Positions 25,777 through 34,447 are shown, counted from the first letter of the stretch. The stretch: DNA of 53,586 bases from JAITMY01 sp031549685 (GCA_031549685.1 JAVBPG010000017.1:1-53586); one strand, 5' to 3'. Notes: generated by a model not told the origin, from the letters alone. Numbers and translations: made by a program.

Positions 25777-26297
25777 AAGCAACCCTTATCATACTGCTTA
25801 TTCTAATCGGGCTTTCAGCAATTGTCTTTGCCCCGCGGATAATTAAGGACATTCAAAAGAAACGCAATTATGCGAACACTTATGCGATACAAAATGTCGG
25901 AAACGGCAAAGATATTCGTGTGCATAACGCCGGAAACGCCGACGGTACAAAAATTATCCTGTACAATCATCACCGCTGGGAGTGTATGACGTGGCAGTTG
26001 ATTGAGCTGGGAAAAAATGTATTTTTACTCAAAAACCTATATACGCAAAAGACCTTCCAACCAACTTCGGCTCCCGAACCTGGTGTAAGCCTGTGGCAAC
26101 AAACATTAGGCGGAAGCCCTCTGCAATATTGGGAATTTATAAAACAGTCTGACGAAACTTATGTGATACGGTTAAAGGACACGGAATTATATCTTACAGC
26201 TACTTCGGATGAAAACGATTCCGACATTATCCTTATGCCGTTACAAGAATCGGATAACCAGCGATGGAAGTTAATAAGGCAGAATCCTATTATATAG
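25773..26297 (+). CDS. Membrane-anchored ricin-type beta-trefoil lectin domain protein
   Basis: This 174-residue protein has an N-terminal hydrophobic helix (LIILLILIGLSAIVFAP) followed by a beta-trefoil-like domain. Three QxW-like repeats are visible: MTWQLIEL, LQYWEFIK and NQRWKLIR, with DTELYLTATSDEN typical of the fold. Such domains bind carbohydrate. No enzyme domain is attached. Translation is coupled to the SDR by an ATGA overlap, an unusual partner for a lectin. Confidence 0.7.
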   Translation: MKATLIILLILIGLSAIVFAPRIIKDIQKKRNYANTYAIQNVGNGKDIRVHNAGNADGTKIILYNHHRWECMTWQLIELGKNVFLLKNLYTQKTFQPTSAPEPGVSLWQQTLGGSPLQYWEFIKQSDETYVIRLKDTELYLTATSDENDSDIILMPLQESDNQRWKLIRQNPII

Positions 26298-26311
26298 TCT
26301 GCTGATTGATG

Positions 26312-26319
26312 TATCTTTG
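26312..26319 (+). promoter_or_regulatory. Promoter -7 box ahead of repeat R4a
   Basis: TATCTTTG matches TAnnTTTG. It is separated from the next gene (26574) by the R4 element, so the transcript would carry about 250 bases of repeat-derived leader. Confidence 0.5.
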
Positions 26320-26344
26320 CACGATAATGGTATGCCATTAATAA

Positions 26345-26570
26345 AATTAGGGGATTGCTAATTAAGTATAGATTTTACCATAAAGAAATTACGAAGATTT
26401 ACAACAAAGATAAAGGCAAACTTGTCAATCCATTACACATTGAAAATTACCGTATTAGATTAATTCATTATCATCTCTTATAGACAGGATTTACAAGATT
26501 TACATGAAAGACATCCTGTTAATCTTGTAAATCCTGTCTATAGCTATGCTTTATCACCAATTCCAAAATT
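26345..26570. mobile_element. MITE-like element R4, copy a
   Basis: This is about 226 bp and shares with copy b (31907-32140) GCTAATTAAGTATAGATTTT, TATAGACAGGATTTACAA and AATCTTGTAAATCCTGTCTA. The ends are imperfect inverted repeats (GGGGATTGCTAATTAAGTAT against the right-end complement). The last two blocks form a long hairpin. No ORF. Confidence 0.75.
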
Positions 26571-26573
26571 AGA

Positions 26574-27035
26574 ATGAAGAAAATGGATTACGAATTTATA
26601 AAATCAAGATTAGCTCCCTGTGGATTGCATTGTGGGAGATGCTTTGCATTTAGTGAAGGAGATATAAGTCGGCTAAGCGAAGAATTAAGTTGTTCTTTTG
26701 GTAATTTTGAAATATACGCCGAAAGGTTTGTAGGAATGTTAGATGAACCTTTGTTTTTGAAATATCCAGAATTTAAGAAAATGCTTGATTTTTTCTCGAA
26801 AGGAAAGTGTAAAGGTTGTCGAAAAGAAAAATGCATATTATTCAAAAATTGCAAAGTAAGAGAATGCTCTGAAAATAAAACGGTCGATTTTTGTTTTGAA
26901 TGTTCGAGTTTCCCATGCAAAGAAACAGGATTTGATGAACATATACATAAGCGTTGGGAAATGATTAATCTGAAAATGAAAGAAGAAGGTGTTGAAGCAT
27001 ATTATAACGAGATTAAAGATAAACCGAGGTATTAG
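26574..27035 (+). CDS. DUF3795 cysteine-rich protein
   Basis: This is a 153-residue soluble protein with many paired Cys: APCGLHCGRCFAF, CKGCRKEKC, FKNCKVREC and DFCFECSSFPCKE. The pattern matches DUF3795, which probably binds zinc or another metal. Function unknown. The ATG lies directly after element R4a. The gene is strongly AT-rich compared with the dcw and nqr genes, consistent with recent acquisition. Confidence 0.75.
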   Translation: MKKMDYEFIKSRLAPCGLHCGRCFAFSEGDISRLSEELSCSFGNFEIYAERFVGMLDEPLFLKYPEFKKMLDFFSKGKCKGCRKEKCILFKNCKVRECSENKTVDFCFECSSFPCKETGFDEHIHKRWEMINLKMKEEGVEAYYNEIKDKPRY

Positions 27036-27063
27036 ATGAATTATAGATGCCTTGAAAGATAAA

Positions 27064-27966
27064 ATGAAAACAGACGATATAATCAAAATAAACACCATTG
27101 AGCAGTACACCGAGCGGTTTGGCTGTCCGCCCGCCAATCATCCGCTCATAAGCATCTGCCGTCTTGCGGATGTGAAAGATTTTATCCCTTTCAACAAGCC
27201 CGTTCAGCTTAACTTATACTCTATCGTAATGAAAGACGGTGCGAGCTGCACCTCAAAATACGGTTGGCGTGAGTATGATTTCACAAGGGGCTCAATGAAC
27301 TTCTTTGCACCGGGGCAGCTACACTCGTGGGATGAGGCGAAGCAACAATCAGAAGCGTGGGGTTGGATGCTGGCGTTCCACCCCGATTTTATCCGTAAAT
27401 ATCCCTTGGGCGCGAGAATCGGTAAGCTGAAGTTCTTTTCGTATGAAACCAACGAAGCCCTGCATATATCCGATGCCGAGCGCTTGCTGCTCGAAGGCAT
27501 CATGCAAAATATAGAAAGTGAAGATAAGCGGAGTATCGACCGGCACAGTCAGGACATAATTGTATCCCAACTGGATGTGCTTTTGAATTATGCCGAGCGA
27601 TTTTACACACGGCAGTTCAGGACAAGGAACAGCGTTGAATCGGATATCCTTACACGCTTTCAGCTCGCCCTCCATAAGCATTTCGAGGATGGTAAAGACA
27701 GCCTTATTACGGCCAACGATGTTGCTTCCGGGTTAGCTATGTCCACGCACTACTTAAGCGATTTTCTTCGCAGCCAGACAGGGATGAATACGCAACAGCA
27801 TATTCACGCTTACTTAATCGAAAGGGCAAAAATCCTGCTGTTAACAACCACACTTTCGGTCAATGAAATCGCCTTCTCACTCGGATTTGAATACCCGCAA
27901 TATTTCAGCCGCCTATTCAAAAGCAAAACAGGGCAACCCCCTGTCGGGTTCCGAAGTGTGAATTAG
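27064..27966 (+). CDS. AraC-family transcriptional regulator
   Basis: This 300-residue protein has an N-terminal cupin-like sensing domain (SMNFFAPGQLHSW...) and a C-terminal AraC DNA-binding domain with two helix-turn-helix units: ITANDVASGLAMSTHYLSDF and SVNEIAFSLGFEYPQYFSRL, ending FKSKTGQPPVGFR. The start is ATG 27064. It probably controls the nearby SDR gene. It is the last gene of the AT-rich block. Confidence 0.9.
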   Translation: MKTDDIIKINTIEQYTERFGCPPANHPLISICRLADVKDFIPFNKPVQLNLYSIVMKDGASCTSKYGWREYDFTRGSMNFFAPGQLHSWDEAKQQSEAWGWMLAFHPDFIRKYPLGARIGKLKFFSYETNEALHISDAERLLLEGIMQNIESEDKRSIDRHSQDIIVSQLDVLLNYAERFYTRQFRTRNSVESDILTRFQLALHKHFEDGKDSLITANDVASGLAMSTHYLSDFLRSQTGMNTQQHIHAYLIERAKILLLTTTLSVNEIAFSLGFEYPQYFSRLFKSKTGQPPVGFRSVN

Positions 27967-28070
27967 CCGGAGGCCTTACCGATGCGAGGCGGTGGGTATG
28001 GCCAATGTTCATTCCGGTTCCGCTTGACACGGGTGGTAATTAACAGCAATATACCCGATTTTTAACCAAC

Positions 28071-28102
28071 AAAAAAAGCGGAACCGCAGGGTTCCGCTTT
28101 TT
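28071..28102. terminator. Bidirectional terminator between araC-type gene and rho
   Basis: The perfect 8-bp stem GCGGAACC/GGTTCCGC with a 4-base loop is flanked by A7 and T5, between two converging genes. Confidence 0.85.
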
Positions 28103-28120
28103 GCTTATGGCTGGCCGGGT

Positions 28121-29815
28121 TTAGTCGTTCATGGTGGCCAAAAACTCCTCGTTGTCTGCCGTTTTGAGCAGGCGGTTGCGCATGAACTCCATGGCTTCTA
28201 CCGAATTCATATCCGACAGGTAGTTGCGCATAACCCAAATGCGGCTCAGCACATCCTTGTCCACCAGCAGGTCGTCGCGGCGGGTGCTGCTGAGCGTTAC
28301 GTCCACAGCGGGGAATATGCGCTTGTTGGATAGCTTGCGGTCGAGTTGCAGCTCCATATTACCCGTACCCTTGAATTCTTCAAAAATAACCTCGTCCATT
28401 TTCGATCCCGTATCAATCAGCGCAGTAGCAAGTATAGTGAGTGACCCACCATTTTCAATGTTACGTGCCGCACCAAAAAAGCGCTTGGGTTTGTGTAGAG
28501 CGTTAGCATCTACACCTCCACTCAATACCTTACCTGATGCAGGTTGTACTGTATTGAATGCACGCGCAAGGCGAGTAATAGAGTCAAGCACTATTACCAC
28601 ATCATGACCGCACTCCACCATGCGCTTAGCCTTTTCCAACACAATGTTGGCTATTTTTACGTGACGTTCTGCTGGTTCGTCAAAGGTCGAGGCTACTACC
28701 TCGGCGCGCACGCTGCGCTGCATATCGGTTACCTCCTCGGGGCGCTCGTCAATGAGCAGCATTATCATGTACACCTCGGGGTGGTTGGCCGCTATGGCGT
28801 TGGCTATATCTTTCAGCAAAACGGTTTTACCGGTCTTGGGCTGCGCCACAATCAGGCCGCGCTGCCCCTTGCCTATGGGCGCAAACATATCCACCACGCG
28901 GGTTGATAGGTTGTTGTGCCCGTTGCCCGTGATGTTAAACTTCTCCTCGGGGAACAGCGGCGTAAGGTAGTCGAAAGGCTCGCGGTCGCGGATGTACTCG
29001 GGGTCGCGCCCGTTGATGGAGTTGACCTTTACCAGCGGGAAAAACTTTTCGTTGTCCTTCGGCGGGCGGATAAATCCGGTTACGGTGTCGCCCGTTTTCA
29101 GGCCGAACAGCTTTATTTGCGACTGCGAAACGTACACATCGTCGGGCGACGAGAGGTAGTTGTAGTCCGACGAGCGGAGGAATCCGTAGCCGTCGGCCAG
29201 CACCTCCAGCGTTCCGGTGGCGGGTACCAGCGTTTCGAAGTCGTAGCGCTTTTCGCGCTCCTGCTGCTGGCGCTCGCGGGCTTCGTGCTGGCGCTTGGGC
29301 TGGGGCTCGGGGTTGGGCTGCTGCTGTGGTGCCGCCGCCTGTGCGGGCTCCTCGGGCTTTGGCGCATCGGTTGCCGTAGGTGCCTCCGCCGCATCCTCAA
29401 GCGGAAGCAGCAGCTCTGCATCGACCGGGTTGGCGGGAGCGTTTCTTGCCTGCTTGGGTCTTCCGGGGCGCTTGGCTGCTTGCTCCTTTGGGGCGCCGCC
29501 GGCTTGCGGTTTTGCTGCCTTCTCGCCGGTTGCCTCGGTGGGCTTGCCGGAGTTTGGCTGCTCGCCGCCGGGCGCGCTTTTCGGCTCGTTGCTATGCTGC
29601 CTTTTGGGGGCGTTGTTGCGCTTGGGCGCGCGGTTGCTGTCGGCTGAGGGGCCTGGGGTGGTGGGATTTTTTTGGGGACCTTGAACCGCCTGCTCGTCGA
29701 GAATTCTGTACACGAGCTCTTCCTTGTTCTGTCCGCCCTTTTTGATGTTCAATTGGAGTGCAATTTCCTGCAACTCTTCCAACGACTTGCCGTTTAGGGC
29801 CTGGATGTCGTACAT
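28121..29815 (-). CDS. rho: Transcription termination factor Rho
   Basis: This is the hexameric RNA-dependent ATPase that ends transcription. The 564-residue protein has a Rho_N domain (LNGKSLEELQEIALQLNIK) and then a disordered insertion of about 130 residues rich in Pro, Ala, Gln, Lys and Arg, usual in Bacteroidota Rho. The cold-shock RNA-binding domain (GYGFLRSSDYNYLSSPDDVY) and ATPase domain follow, with Walker A QPKTGKT and Walker B VVIVLDSITRLARAFN. Codon use changes sharply within about 28420-28670, inside the ATPase domain, toward GGT, GCA, GTA, CTT and ACT, while the protein stays canonical. See findings. Confidence 0.96.
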   Translation of the reverse strand: MYDIQALNGKSLEELQEIALQLNIKKGGQNKEELVYRILDEQAVQGPQKNPTTPGPSADSNRAPKRNNAPKRQHSNEPKSAPGGEQPNSGKPTEATGEKAAKPQAGGAPKEQAAKRPGRPKQARNAPANPVDAELLLPLEDAAEAPTATDAPKPEEPAQAAAPQQQPNPEPQPKRQHEARERQQQEREKRYDFETLVPATGTLEVLADGYGFLRSSDYNYLSSPDDVYVSQSQIKLFGLKTGDTVTGFIRPPKDNEKFFPLVKVNSINGRDPEYIRDREPFDYLTPLFPEEKFNITGNGHNNLSTRVVDMFAPIGKGQRGLIVAQPKTGKTVLLKDIANAIAANHPEVYMIMLLIDERPEEVTDMQRSVRAEVVASTFDEPAERHVKIANIVLEKAKRMVECGHDVVIVLDSITRLARAFNTVQPASGKVLSGGVDANALHKPKRFFGAARNIENGGSLTILATALIDTGSKMDEVIFEEFKGTGNMELQLDRKLSNKRIFPAVDVTLSSTRRDDLLVDKDVLSRIWVMRNYLSDMNSVEAMEFMRNRLLKTADNEEFLATMND

Positions 29816-29975
29816 AAAATGTTTTTTTGGTTAATAAAATAGTGCGCGCCTTGCGCGAACGTTTGCACAAAACAACGATGCTTTATTGCTTGAAGTAAGG
29901 GCATCAAAAAAATAAAGTGGTTGTGATTTTTTACGTTGAAGCGAGAAGTGCTTCGATGGAGCGCGTCTGAAAGTA

Positions 29976-29983
29976 CAAAGGTA
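29976..29983 (-). promoter_or_regulatory. Possible rho promoter -7 box
   Basis: The minus strand reads TACCTTTG, matching TAnnTTTG. It would give rho a leader of about 150 bases, long enough for autogenous control, which is known for Rho in other bacteria. The leader shows no clear hairpin. Confidence 0.5.
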
Positions 29984-30006
29984 GCTATTTATTTAAATGT
30001 GCAAAA

Positions 30007-30306
30007 TTTTTTATGATTATCCCGAATTCTACCCCTCCATTTTAACCATGCGGTAACCCAAGACGCCTAACGCCGTAGGCGTGACGACTTTGTAGCCAGA
30101 GGTGTAAGCCCCTGGTGGCTTGATGTAGCGTAGCGTGTAGCGCGCGGAGCACACTTTTTCCCTGAAAAAACACCTGTGCTCCGCGCGCAAAGACGACCCT
30201 TGCCATTATTTCCAGGGGCTTCACCCCTGGCTACATGCTGGCAGCCCTACGGGCTGAATACCCATGCTAAGTTGGGAAGGGGTAGAATTCGGTATAATCA
30301 TAAAAT
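30007..30306. mobile_element. MITE-like element R3, copy a
   Basis: This 300-bp element lies between rho and nqrA. The ends ATGATTATCCCGAATTCTAC and GTAGAATTCGGTATAATCAT are imperfect inverted repeats. Inside are nested stems: GCGCGCGGAGCAC with GTGCTCCGCGCGC, and CCAGGGGCTTCACCCCTGG-type blocks. Copy b is at 39937-40225 in the same orientation. No transposase. Confidence 0.8.
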
Positions 30307-30401
30307 TTCTTGTCCTAAAAAACATGCAGGGCTTGCTTATTCCTGCCCCATAAATTGTTTGAATTTGCCGCTGCCGTAGCAATTATTTTTGTAAAAAATG
30401 C

Positions 30402-30409
30402 TACATTTG
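30402..30409 (+). promoter_or_regulatory. Promoter -7 box for the nqr operon
   Basis: TACATTTG matches TAnnTTTG and lies 44 bases before the nqrA ATG. It is outside element R3. Confidence 0.55.
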
Positions 30410-30453
30410 CGCAATATGTACGGCAACAAGAGAATTGTAATACGTTTTTGTCT

Positions 30454-31809
30454 ATGCAACGAATAGTTAAGTTAACTAAAGGACTGGATATAAAGTTAGA
30501 GGGAAAGCCCGAGAAAGTGCTCCCCAAGAGCGTATCGCCGCATGCCTACGCTGTGAAGCCTGCCGATTTTAAGGGCATTACGCCCAAAATGATGGCCCAG
30601 GAGGGCGATAAGCTCAAGGCGGGAAGCCCCGTTTTCTGCGATAAGTACAGGCCCGAGATAATTTTTGCATCGCCCGTGAGCGGTACGCTGCAGGCGGTAA
30701 GCAGGGGCGAGCGGCGCAAGATTTTGGAGGTGGTCATTACGCCCGATGAGCAAAACGAGCCCTTGACCTTCAACGCTCCCACCCTAACTTCGGCCACCCG
30801 CGACGAGCTGGTGGCGTTTATGCTGGGCGCGGGAGCCTGGCCCTTTCTGGTGCAGCGCCCCTACGGCGTGGTGGCCGACCCCAAGGCCGCACCGAAGGCC
30901 ATTTTCATTTCGGGCTTCGACACCGCCCCCCTTGCCGCCGACCAGGATTACCTGGTAAACGGCGAGCAGGCTTCCTTTCAAAAAGGCTTGGAGGTGCTGC
31001 AAAAGTTGAGCCCCAAGCTGCACCTTTCGCTCTGCGCCGACTACCCCGCCAACAACGTGTTTGAGCGCGCCAAGGGCGTGGAGATTCACCGCTTCAGGGG
31101 GCCGCATCCGGCGGGTAATGTAGGTGTGCAAATACACCATATTGAGCCTATTAATAAGGGCGAGGTGGTGTGGACTATCAGGCCGCAGCACGTTATTGCG
31201 CTGGGCCGCCTGTTTGCCGGCGGCGTGTACGATGTGTCGAAGGTGGTGGCGCTGGTGGGCCCGGAGGTAAAGCGGCCGCGCTACTACCGCATGATGTCGG
31301 GGGCCTCGCTGAGCGCGTTGGCAGAATTCCTGCACGAGCCCCGTCCGGGGCAGGCGCAGCGCGTCATCAGCGGCAACGTGCTCACCGGCGCCAACGTTGG
31401 CATTGACGGCTACCTTGGCTTCTACGACGATGAGGTTACCGTAATTCCCGAGGGCAACCGCTACGAGATGCTGGGCTGGATGATGCCCCGGTTCTCGAAG
31501 TTCAGCCTGTCGCGCAGCTACTTCTCGTGGCTCACGCCGGGCAGGCGCTACGTACTTGATACGAACCTTAACGGCGGGCAGCGCGCCTTTACCGTTACCG
31601 GACAGTACGAAAAGGTGCTGCCCATGGACATCTACCCCGTGTATCTGCTCAAGGCTATTTTGGCCGGGGATGTGGAGAAAATGGAGCAGCTGGGTATTTA
31701 CGAGGTGCTGGAGGAAGACCTCGCGCTTTGCGAGTTTGTGTGCACCTCCAAGATGGATGTGCAGGAAATCCTGCGCAAGGGAATTGACCTAATGATGAAG
31801 GAAATGTAG
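30454..31809 (+). CDS. nqrA: Na+-translocating NADH:quinone oxidoreductase subunit A
   Basis: This is the peripheral cytoplasmic subunit of Na+-NQR, which pumps sodium with NADH oxidation and quinone reduction. The 451-residue protein starts MQRIVKLTKGLDIKLEGKPE and shows NqrA segments VGVQIHHIEPINKGEVVWTI, RYYRMMSGASLS and LPMDIYPVYLLKAILAGD. ATG 30454 is chosen because an upstream in-frame extension would begin before the promoter. It heads a six-gene operon, but a repeat splits it from nqrB. Confidence 0.95.
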   Translation: MQRIVKLTKGLDIKLEGKPEKVLPKSVSPHAYAVKPADFKGITPKMMAQEGDKLKAGSPVFCDKYRPEIIFASPVSGTLQAVSRGERRKILEVVITPDEQNEPLTFNAPTLTSATRDELVAFMLGAGAWPFLVQRPYGVVADPKAAPKAIFISGFDTAPLAADQDYLVNGEQASFQKGLEVLQKLSPKLHLSLCADYPANNVFERAKGVEIHRFRGPHPAGNVGVQIHHIEPINKGEVVWTIRPQHVIALGRLFAGGVYDVSKVVALVGPEVKRPRYYRMMSGASLSALAEFLHEPRPGQAQRVISGNVLTGANVGIDGYLGFYDDEVTVIPEGNRYEMLGWMMPRFSKFSLSRSYFSWLTPGRRYVLDTNLNGGQRAFTVTGQYEKVLPMDIYPVYLLKAILAGDVEKMEQLGIYEVLEEDLALCEFVCTSKMDVQEILRKGIDLMMKEM

Positions 31810-31906
31810 TAACCATTTAACGATTCAAAATTCAAGGATTCAAAGCTTGTTTAAAATTTGGGCTGCTCCTCGCAAGCGCAGTATTATCGTTAAATTGATA
31901 CAACCT

Positions 31907-32140
31907 CTAAATTGGGAATTGCTAATTAAGTATAGATTTTACCATAAAGAAATCACGAGGATTTACAACAAAATAAAGACACAAACTTGTTAATCCATTT
32001 CACGTTTTTGATAATCAACATGATGGAAAAACTTCTATCGTCGTTTTATAGACAGGATTTACAAAATTTACAGGATGTCTTTCATGTTAATCTTGTAAAT
32101 CCTGTCTATATCTATACTTTATGACCAAGGCCCTAAATTG
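31907..32140. mobile_element. MITE-like element R4, copy b, between nqrA and nqrB
   Basis: This is about 234 bp, with the same end and hairpin sequences as copy a (GCTAATTAAGTATAGATTTT; ATAGACAGGATTTACAA with TTGTAAATCCTGTCTAT). It lies inside the nqr operon, giving a 376-base gap between nqrA and nqrB. The rest of that gap has no gene. Confidence 0.75.
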
Positions 32141-32185
32141 AATTTTTGAATTTTGAATGCTTGAATAAAAAAGTAAAGTTTTTGT

Positions 32186-33346
32186 ATGAGCGCGATTAGA
32201 AGATTTATTGATAACCTGAAGCCAAGCTTTGAGAAGAACGGCAAGCTGCACTTCCTGCACTCAACGTTTGATGCCTTCGAAACATTTCTGTTTGTTCCGA
32301 AAACCGTTACCACCAAGGGTACCCATATTCGCGACTCCATTGATATGAAGCGAACCATGACCGTGGTGATGGTGGCGCTGCTGCCGGCCCTGCTCTTTGG
32401 CATGTGGAACGTGGGCTTTCAGCACTACCTCTCCATTAACCAGGAGGCGGGATTCTGGAGCGTGTTCGGCTTCGGCTTCCTGAAGGTGCTGCCCATGCTG
32501 GTGGTGTCGTACGTGGTGGGCCTGGGCATTGAGTTTGCCGCGGCGCAAATTCGCGGGCACGAGGTCAACGAAGGCTTTCTGGTGTCGGGCATGCTCATCC
32601 CCATGGTTATGCCCGCCGACCTGCCGCTGTGGATGCTGGCGCTGGCCACGGCCTTTGCCGTTATCATAGGCAAGGAGGTGTTTGGTGGTACGGGCATGAA
32701 CATTTTTAACCCGGCGCTGCTGGCGCGCGCCTTTGTATTCTTCTCCTACCCCTCGTACATGTCGGGCGACAAAGCCTGGATTGCGGGGCTTGCGAAGGGC
32801 GAAGGTGTGGTTGACGGATTTTCGGGCGCCACGCCCCTGGGTAAGGCCATGCTGGGGCAGCTGCCCTTCTCGCCTATGGAGGTGGGCGATATGTTCTGGG
32901 GATTTATTCCCGGCTCCATTGGCGAAACCTCCGTTCCCGCCATCTTGATTGGCGCGGCGGTGCTGCTTTTTACCGGAGTGGGCAGCTGGCGCATTATGCT
33001 CTCGGTGGTGGCCGGCGGATACCTTACCGGCTTGCTGTTTAACCTGGCCGGCAGCACAGCCTACATGCAGCTGCCCGCCTACCTTCACCTCATTATGGGC
33101 GGCTTTGCCTTCGGCGCGGTGTTTATGGCTACCGACCCCGTGTCGGCGGCGCAAACCAACCGGGGCAAGTGGATTTACGGATTCCTGATAGGCGCCATAG
33201 CCGTGGTTATTCGCGTGCTCAACCCCGCCTACCCCGAGGGAATGATGCTGGCTATACTGCTCATGAACGCTTTTGCCCCGCTGGTGGACTACTACGTAGT
33301 GCAGGCTAACATAAGGCGAAGATTGAAGAGGGCAACGGTAAAGTAG
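32186..33346 (+). CDS. nqrB: Na+-NQR subunit B
   Basis: This polytopic membrane subunit carries covalent FMN and riboflavin and forms part of the Na+ path. The 386-residue protein has about ten membrane helices. The flavinylation motif SGAT occurs in VDGFSGATPLGKAML. Other family segments are NEGFLVSGMLIPM, NIFNPALLARAFVFFSYP and FGAVFMATDPVSAAQTNRGKW. NqrB and RnfD are related, but the paired nqrA and nqrF genes identify NQR. FMN attachment would need an ApbE-type transferase, which is not in this window. Confidence 0.95.
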   Translation: MSAIRRFIDNLKPSFEKNGKLHFLHSTFDAFETFLFVPKTVTTKGTHIRDSIDMKRTMTVVMVALLPALLFGMWNVGFQHYLSINQEAGFWSVFGFGFLKVLPMLVVSYVVGLGIEFAAAQIRGHEVNEGFLVSGMLIPMVMPADLPLWMLALATAFAVIIGKEVFGGTGMNIFNPALLARAFVFFSYPSYMSGDKAWIAGLAKGEGVVDGFSGATPLGKAMLGQLPFSPMEVGDMFWGFIPGSIGETSVPAILIGAAVLLFTGVGSWRIMLSVVAGGYLTGLLFNLAGSTAYMQLPAYLHLIMGGFAFGAVFMATDPVSAAQTNRGKWIYGFLIGAIAVVIRVLNPAYPEGMMLAILLMNAFAPLVDYYVVQANIRRRLKRATVK

Positions 33347-33360
33347 GCTGCTTGTGCGTT

Positions 33361-33445
33361 GTCACCCTGAGCCTGTCGAAGGGGTGCGGCGAGGTCAAAT
33401 AGTAAGGAGTAACCCTCCCCCATACTTCGACAGGTTCAGCATGAC
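33361..33445. repeat. Palindromic repeat P7 between nqrB and nqrC
   Basis: GTCACCCTGAGCCTGTCGAA at the left pairs with TTCGACAGGTTCAGCATGAC at the right. The loop holds GGAGTAACCCTCCCC. Confidence 0.75.
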
Positions 33446-33478
33446 AACCCACGGTGGTAAATTTTAAAATTGCAGATA

Positions 33479-34447
33479 ATGACATTCAATAAGGAAAGCA
33501 ACAAGTACATTTTTTTATACTCCATTGCGCTGGTGGTGGTGGTGGCGGCGGTGCTGGCGGTGGCTTCCATCGTGCTGAAACCGGCACAACAAAAAAATGT
33601 GGAGGTGGAAAAAATGCAGAGCATACTGCGCTCGGTGCAGAAAGCTGCTGCCCCGGAAAGCGCAAAAAACAAGAAGCGGTACATCGAGGACGAGTACGCC
33701 AAGTACATTACGGAGGCGTTTATTGTAAACTCCATCGGCGAAAAGCTCGGTGGCGATGCCTTTGCCGTAAGCCTCGAGGAGGAAATGGCAAAGCCCGTTG
33801 CCGAGCGTAAGCTCCCCGTGTTTGTTTGCACCGACGACGACGGATTGAAAAAGTACATAATCCCCGTGCGGGGTGTTGGACTGTGGGGGCCGCTGTGGGG
33901 CTACGTGGCGCTGGAGAATGACTTCAGCACGGTATGCGGCGTGGTATTTGACCACAAGGGCGAAACCCCGGGCTTAGGCGCCGAAATTTCTACGCCACAG
34001 TATCAGGCGCAGTTTGTAGGCAAGCAAATTTTTGACGGAGCAACGTTTACCTCCATTCAGGTGGTGAAGGGCGGCGCCACGCAGGGTAAGCTGCACGAGG
34101 TGGATGCCATATCGGGAGGAACCATTACCAGCAAGGGGCTTGAGGCTATGCTGAGCGCTACGCTGAGCAGCTACCTCAACTTTTTTAAGGAGGCCAAGCA
34201 AGGAGTTGGTGGTGAGCAAAAGCAGAAGGAAAGGCCGGTGCCCGAAGAGCCTGAACCTGATCCCATGCCGGTGGTGCGTAAGGTTATTCCGTTGCCGGTA
34301 GCCGATACGGCGCCCCGCATACAAGAGGCTAAGCCGGATTCCGGCGCGCTGGCCAAGCCTCATGCCGCTCCGGTGGTGCAACCTGCGCGCGTGGACACGC
34401 AGCGTCACGTGGCGAAGGACAGCAGTACTACTAATTCCCCTCTCTAA
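33479..34447 (+). CDS. nqrC: Na+-NQR subunit C with long proline-rich tail
   Basis: This subunit has one N-terminal membrane helix (YIFLYSIALVVVVAAVLAVA) and a periplasmic FMN domain. The protein has 322 residues. The flavinylation site is SGGT (Thr215) in DAISGGTITSKG; the more common form is SGAT, so the Ala-to-Gly change is worth noting. The domain ends near residue 235. The last 85 or so residues are Pro-, Glu- and Ala-rich (PVPEEPEPDPMPVV...), have no counterpart in typical NqrC of about 230-260 residues, and should lie in the periplasm. ATG 33479 lies 33 bases after palindrome P7. Confidence 0.93.
   Translation: MTFNKESNKYIFLYSIALVVVVAAVLAVASIVLKPAQQKNVEVEKMQSILRSVQKAAAPESAKNKKRYIEDEYAKYITEAFIVNSIGEKLGGDAFAVSLEEEMAKPVAERKLPVFVCTDDDGLKKYIIPVRGVGLWGPLWGYVALENDFSTVCGVVFDHKGETPGLGAEISTPQYQAQFVGKQIFDGATFTSIQVVKGGATQGKLHEVDAISGGTITSKGLEAMLSATLSSYLNFFKEAKQGVGGEQKQKERPVPEEPEPDPMPVVRKVIPLPVADTAPRIQEAKPDSGALAKPHAAPVVQPARVDTQRHVAKDSSTTNSPL

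Noticed and set aside
30042..30224. Short minus-strand frames in R3 copies as small proteins
   Set aside because: The similar frames in both R3 copies just follow the repeat's DNA similarity. Codon pattern and lack of ribosome sites do not support a gene.
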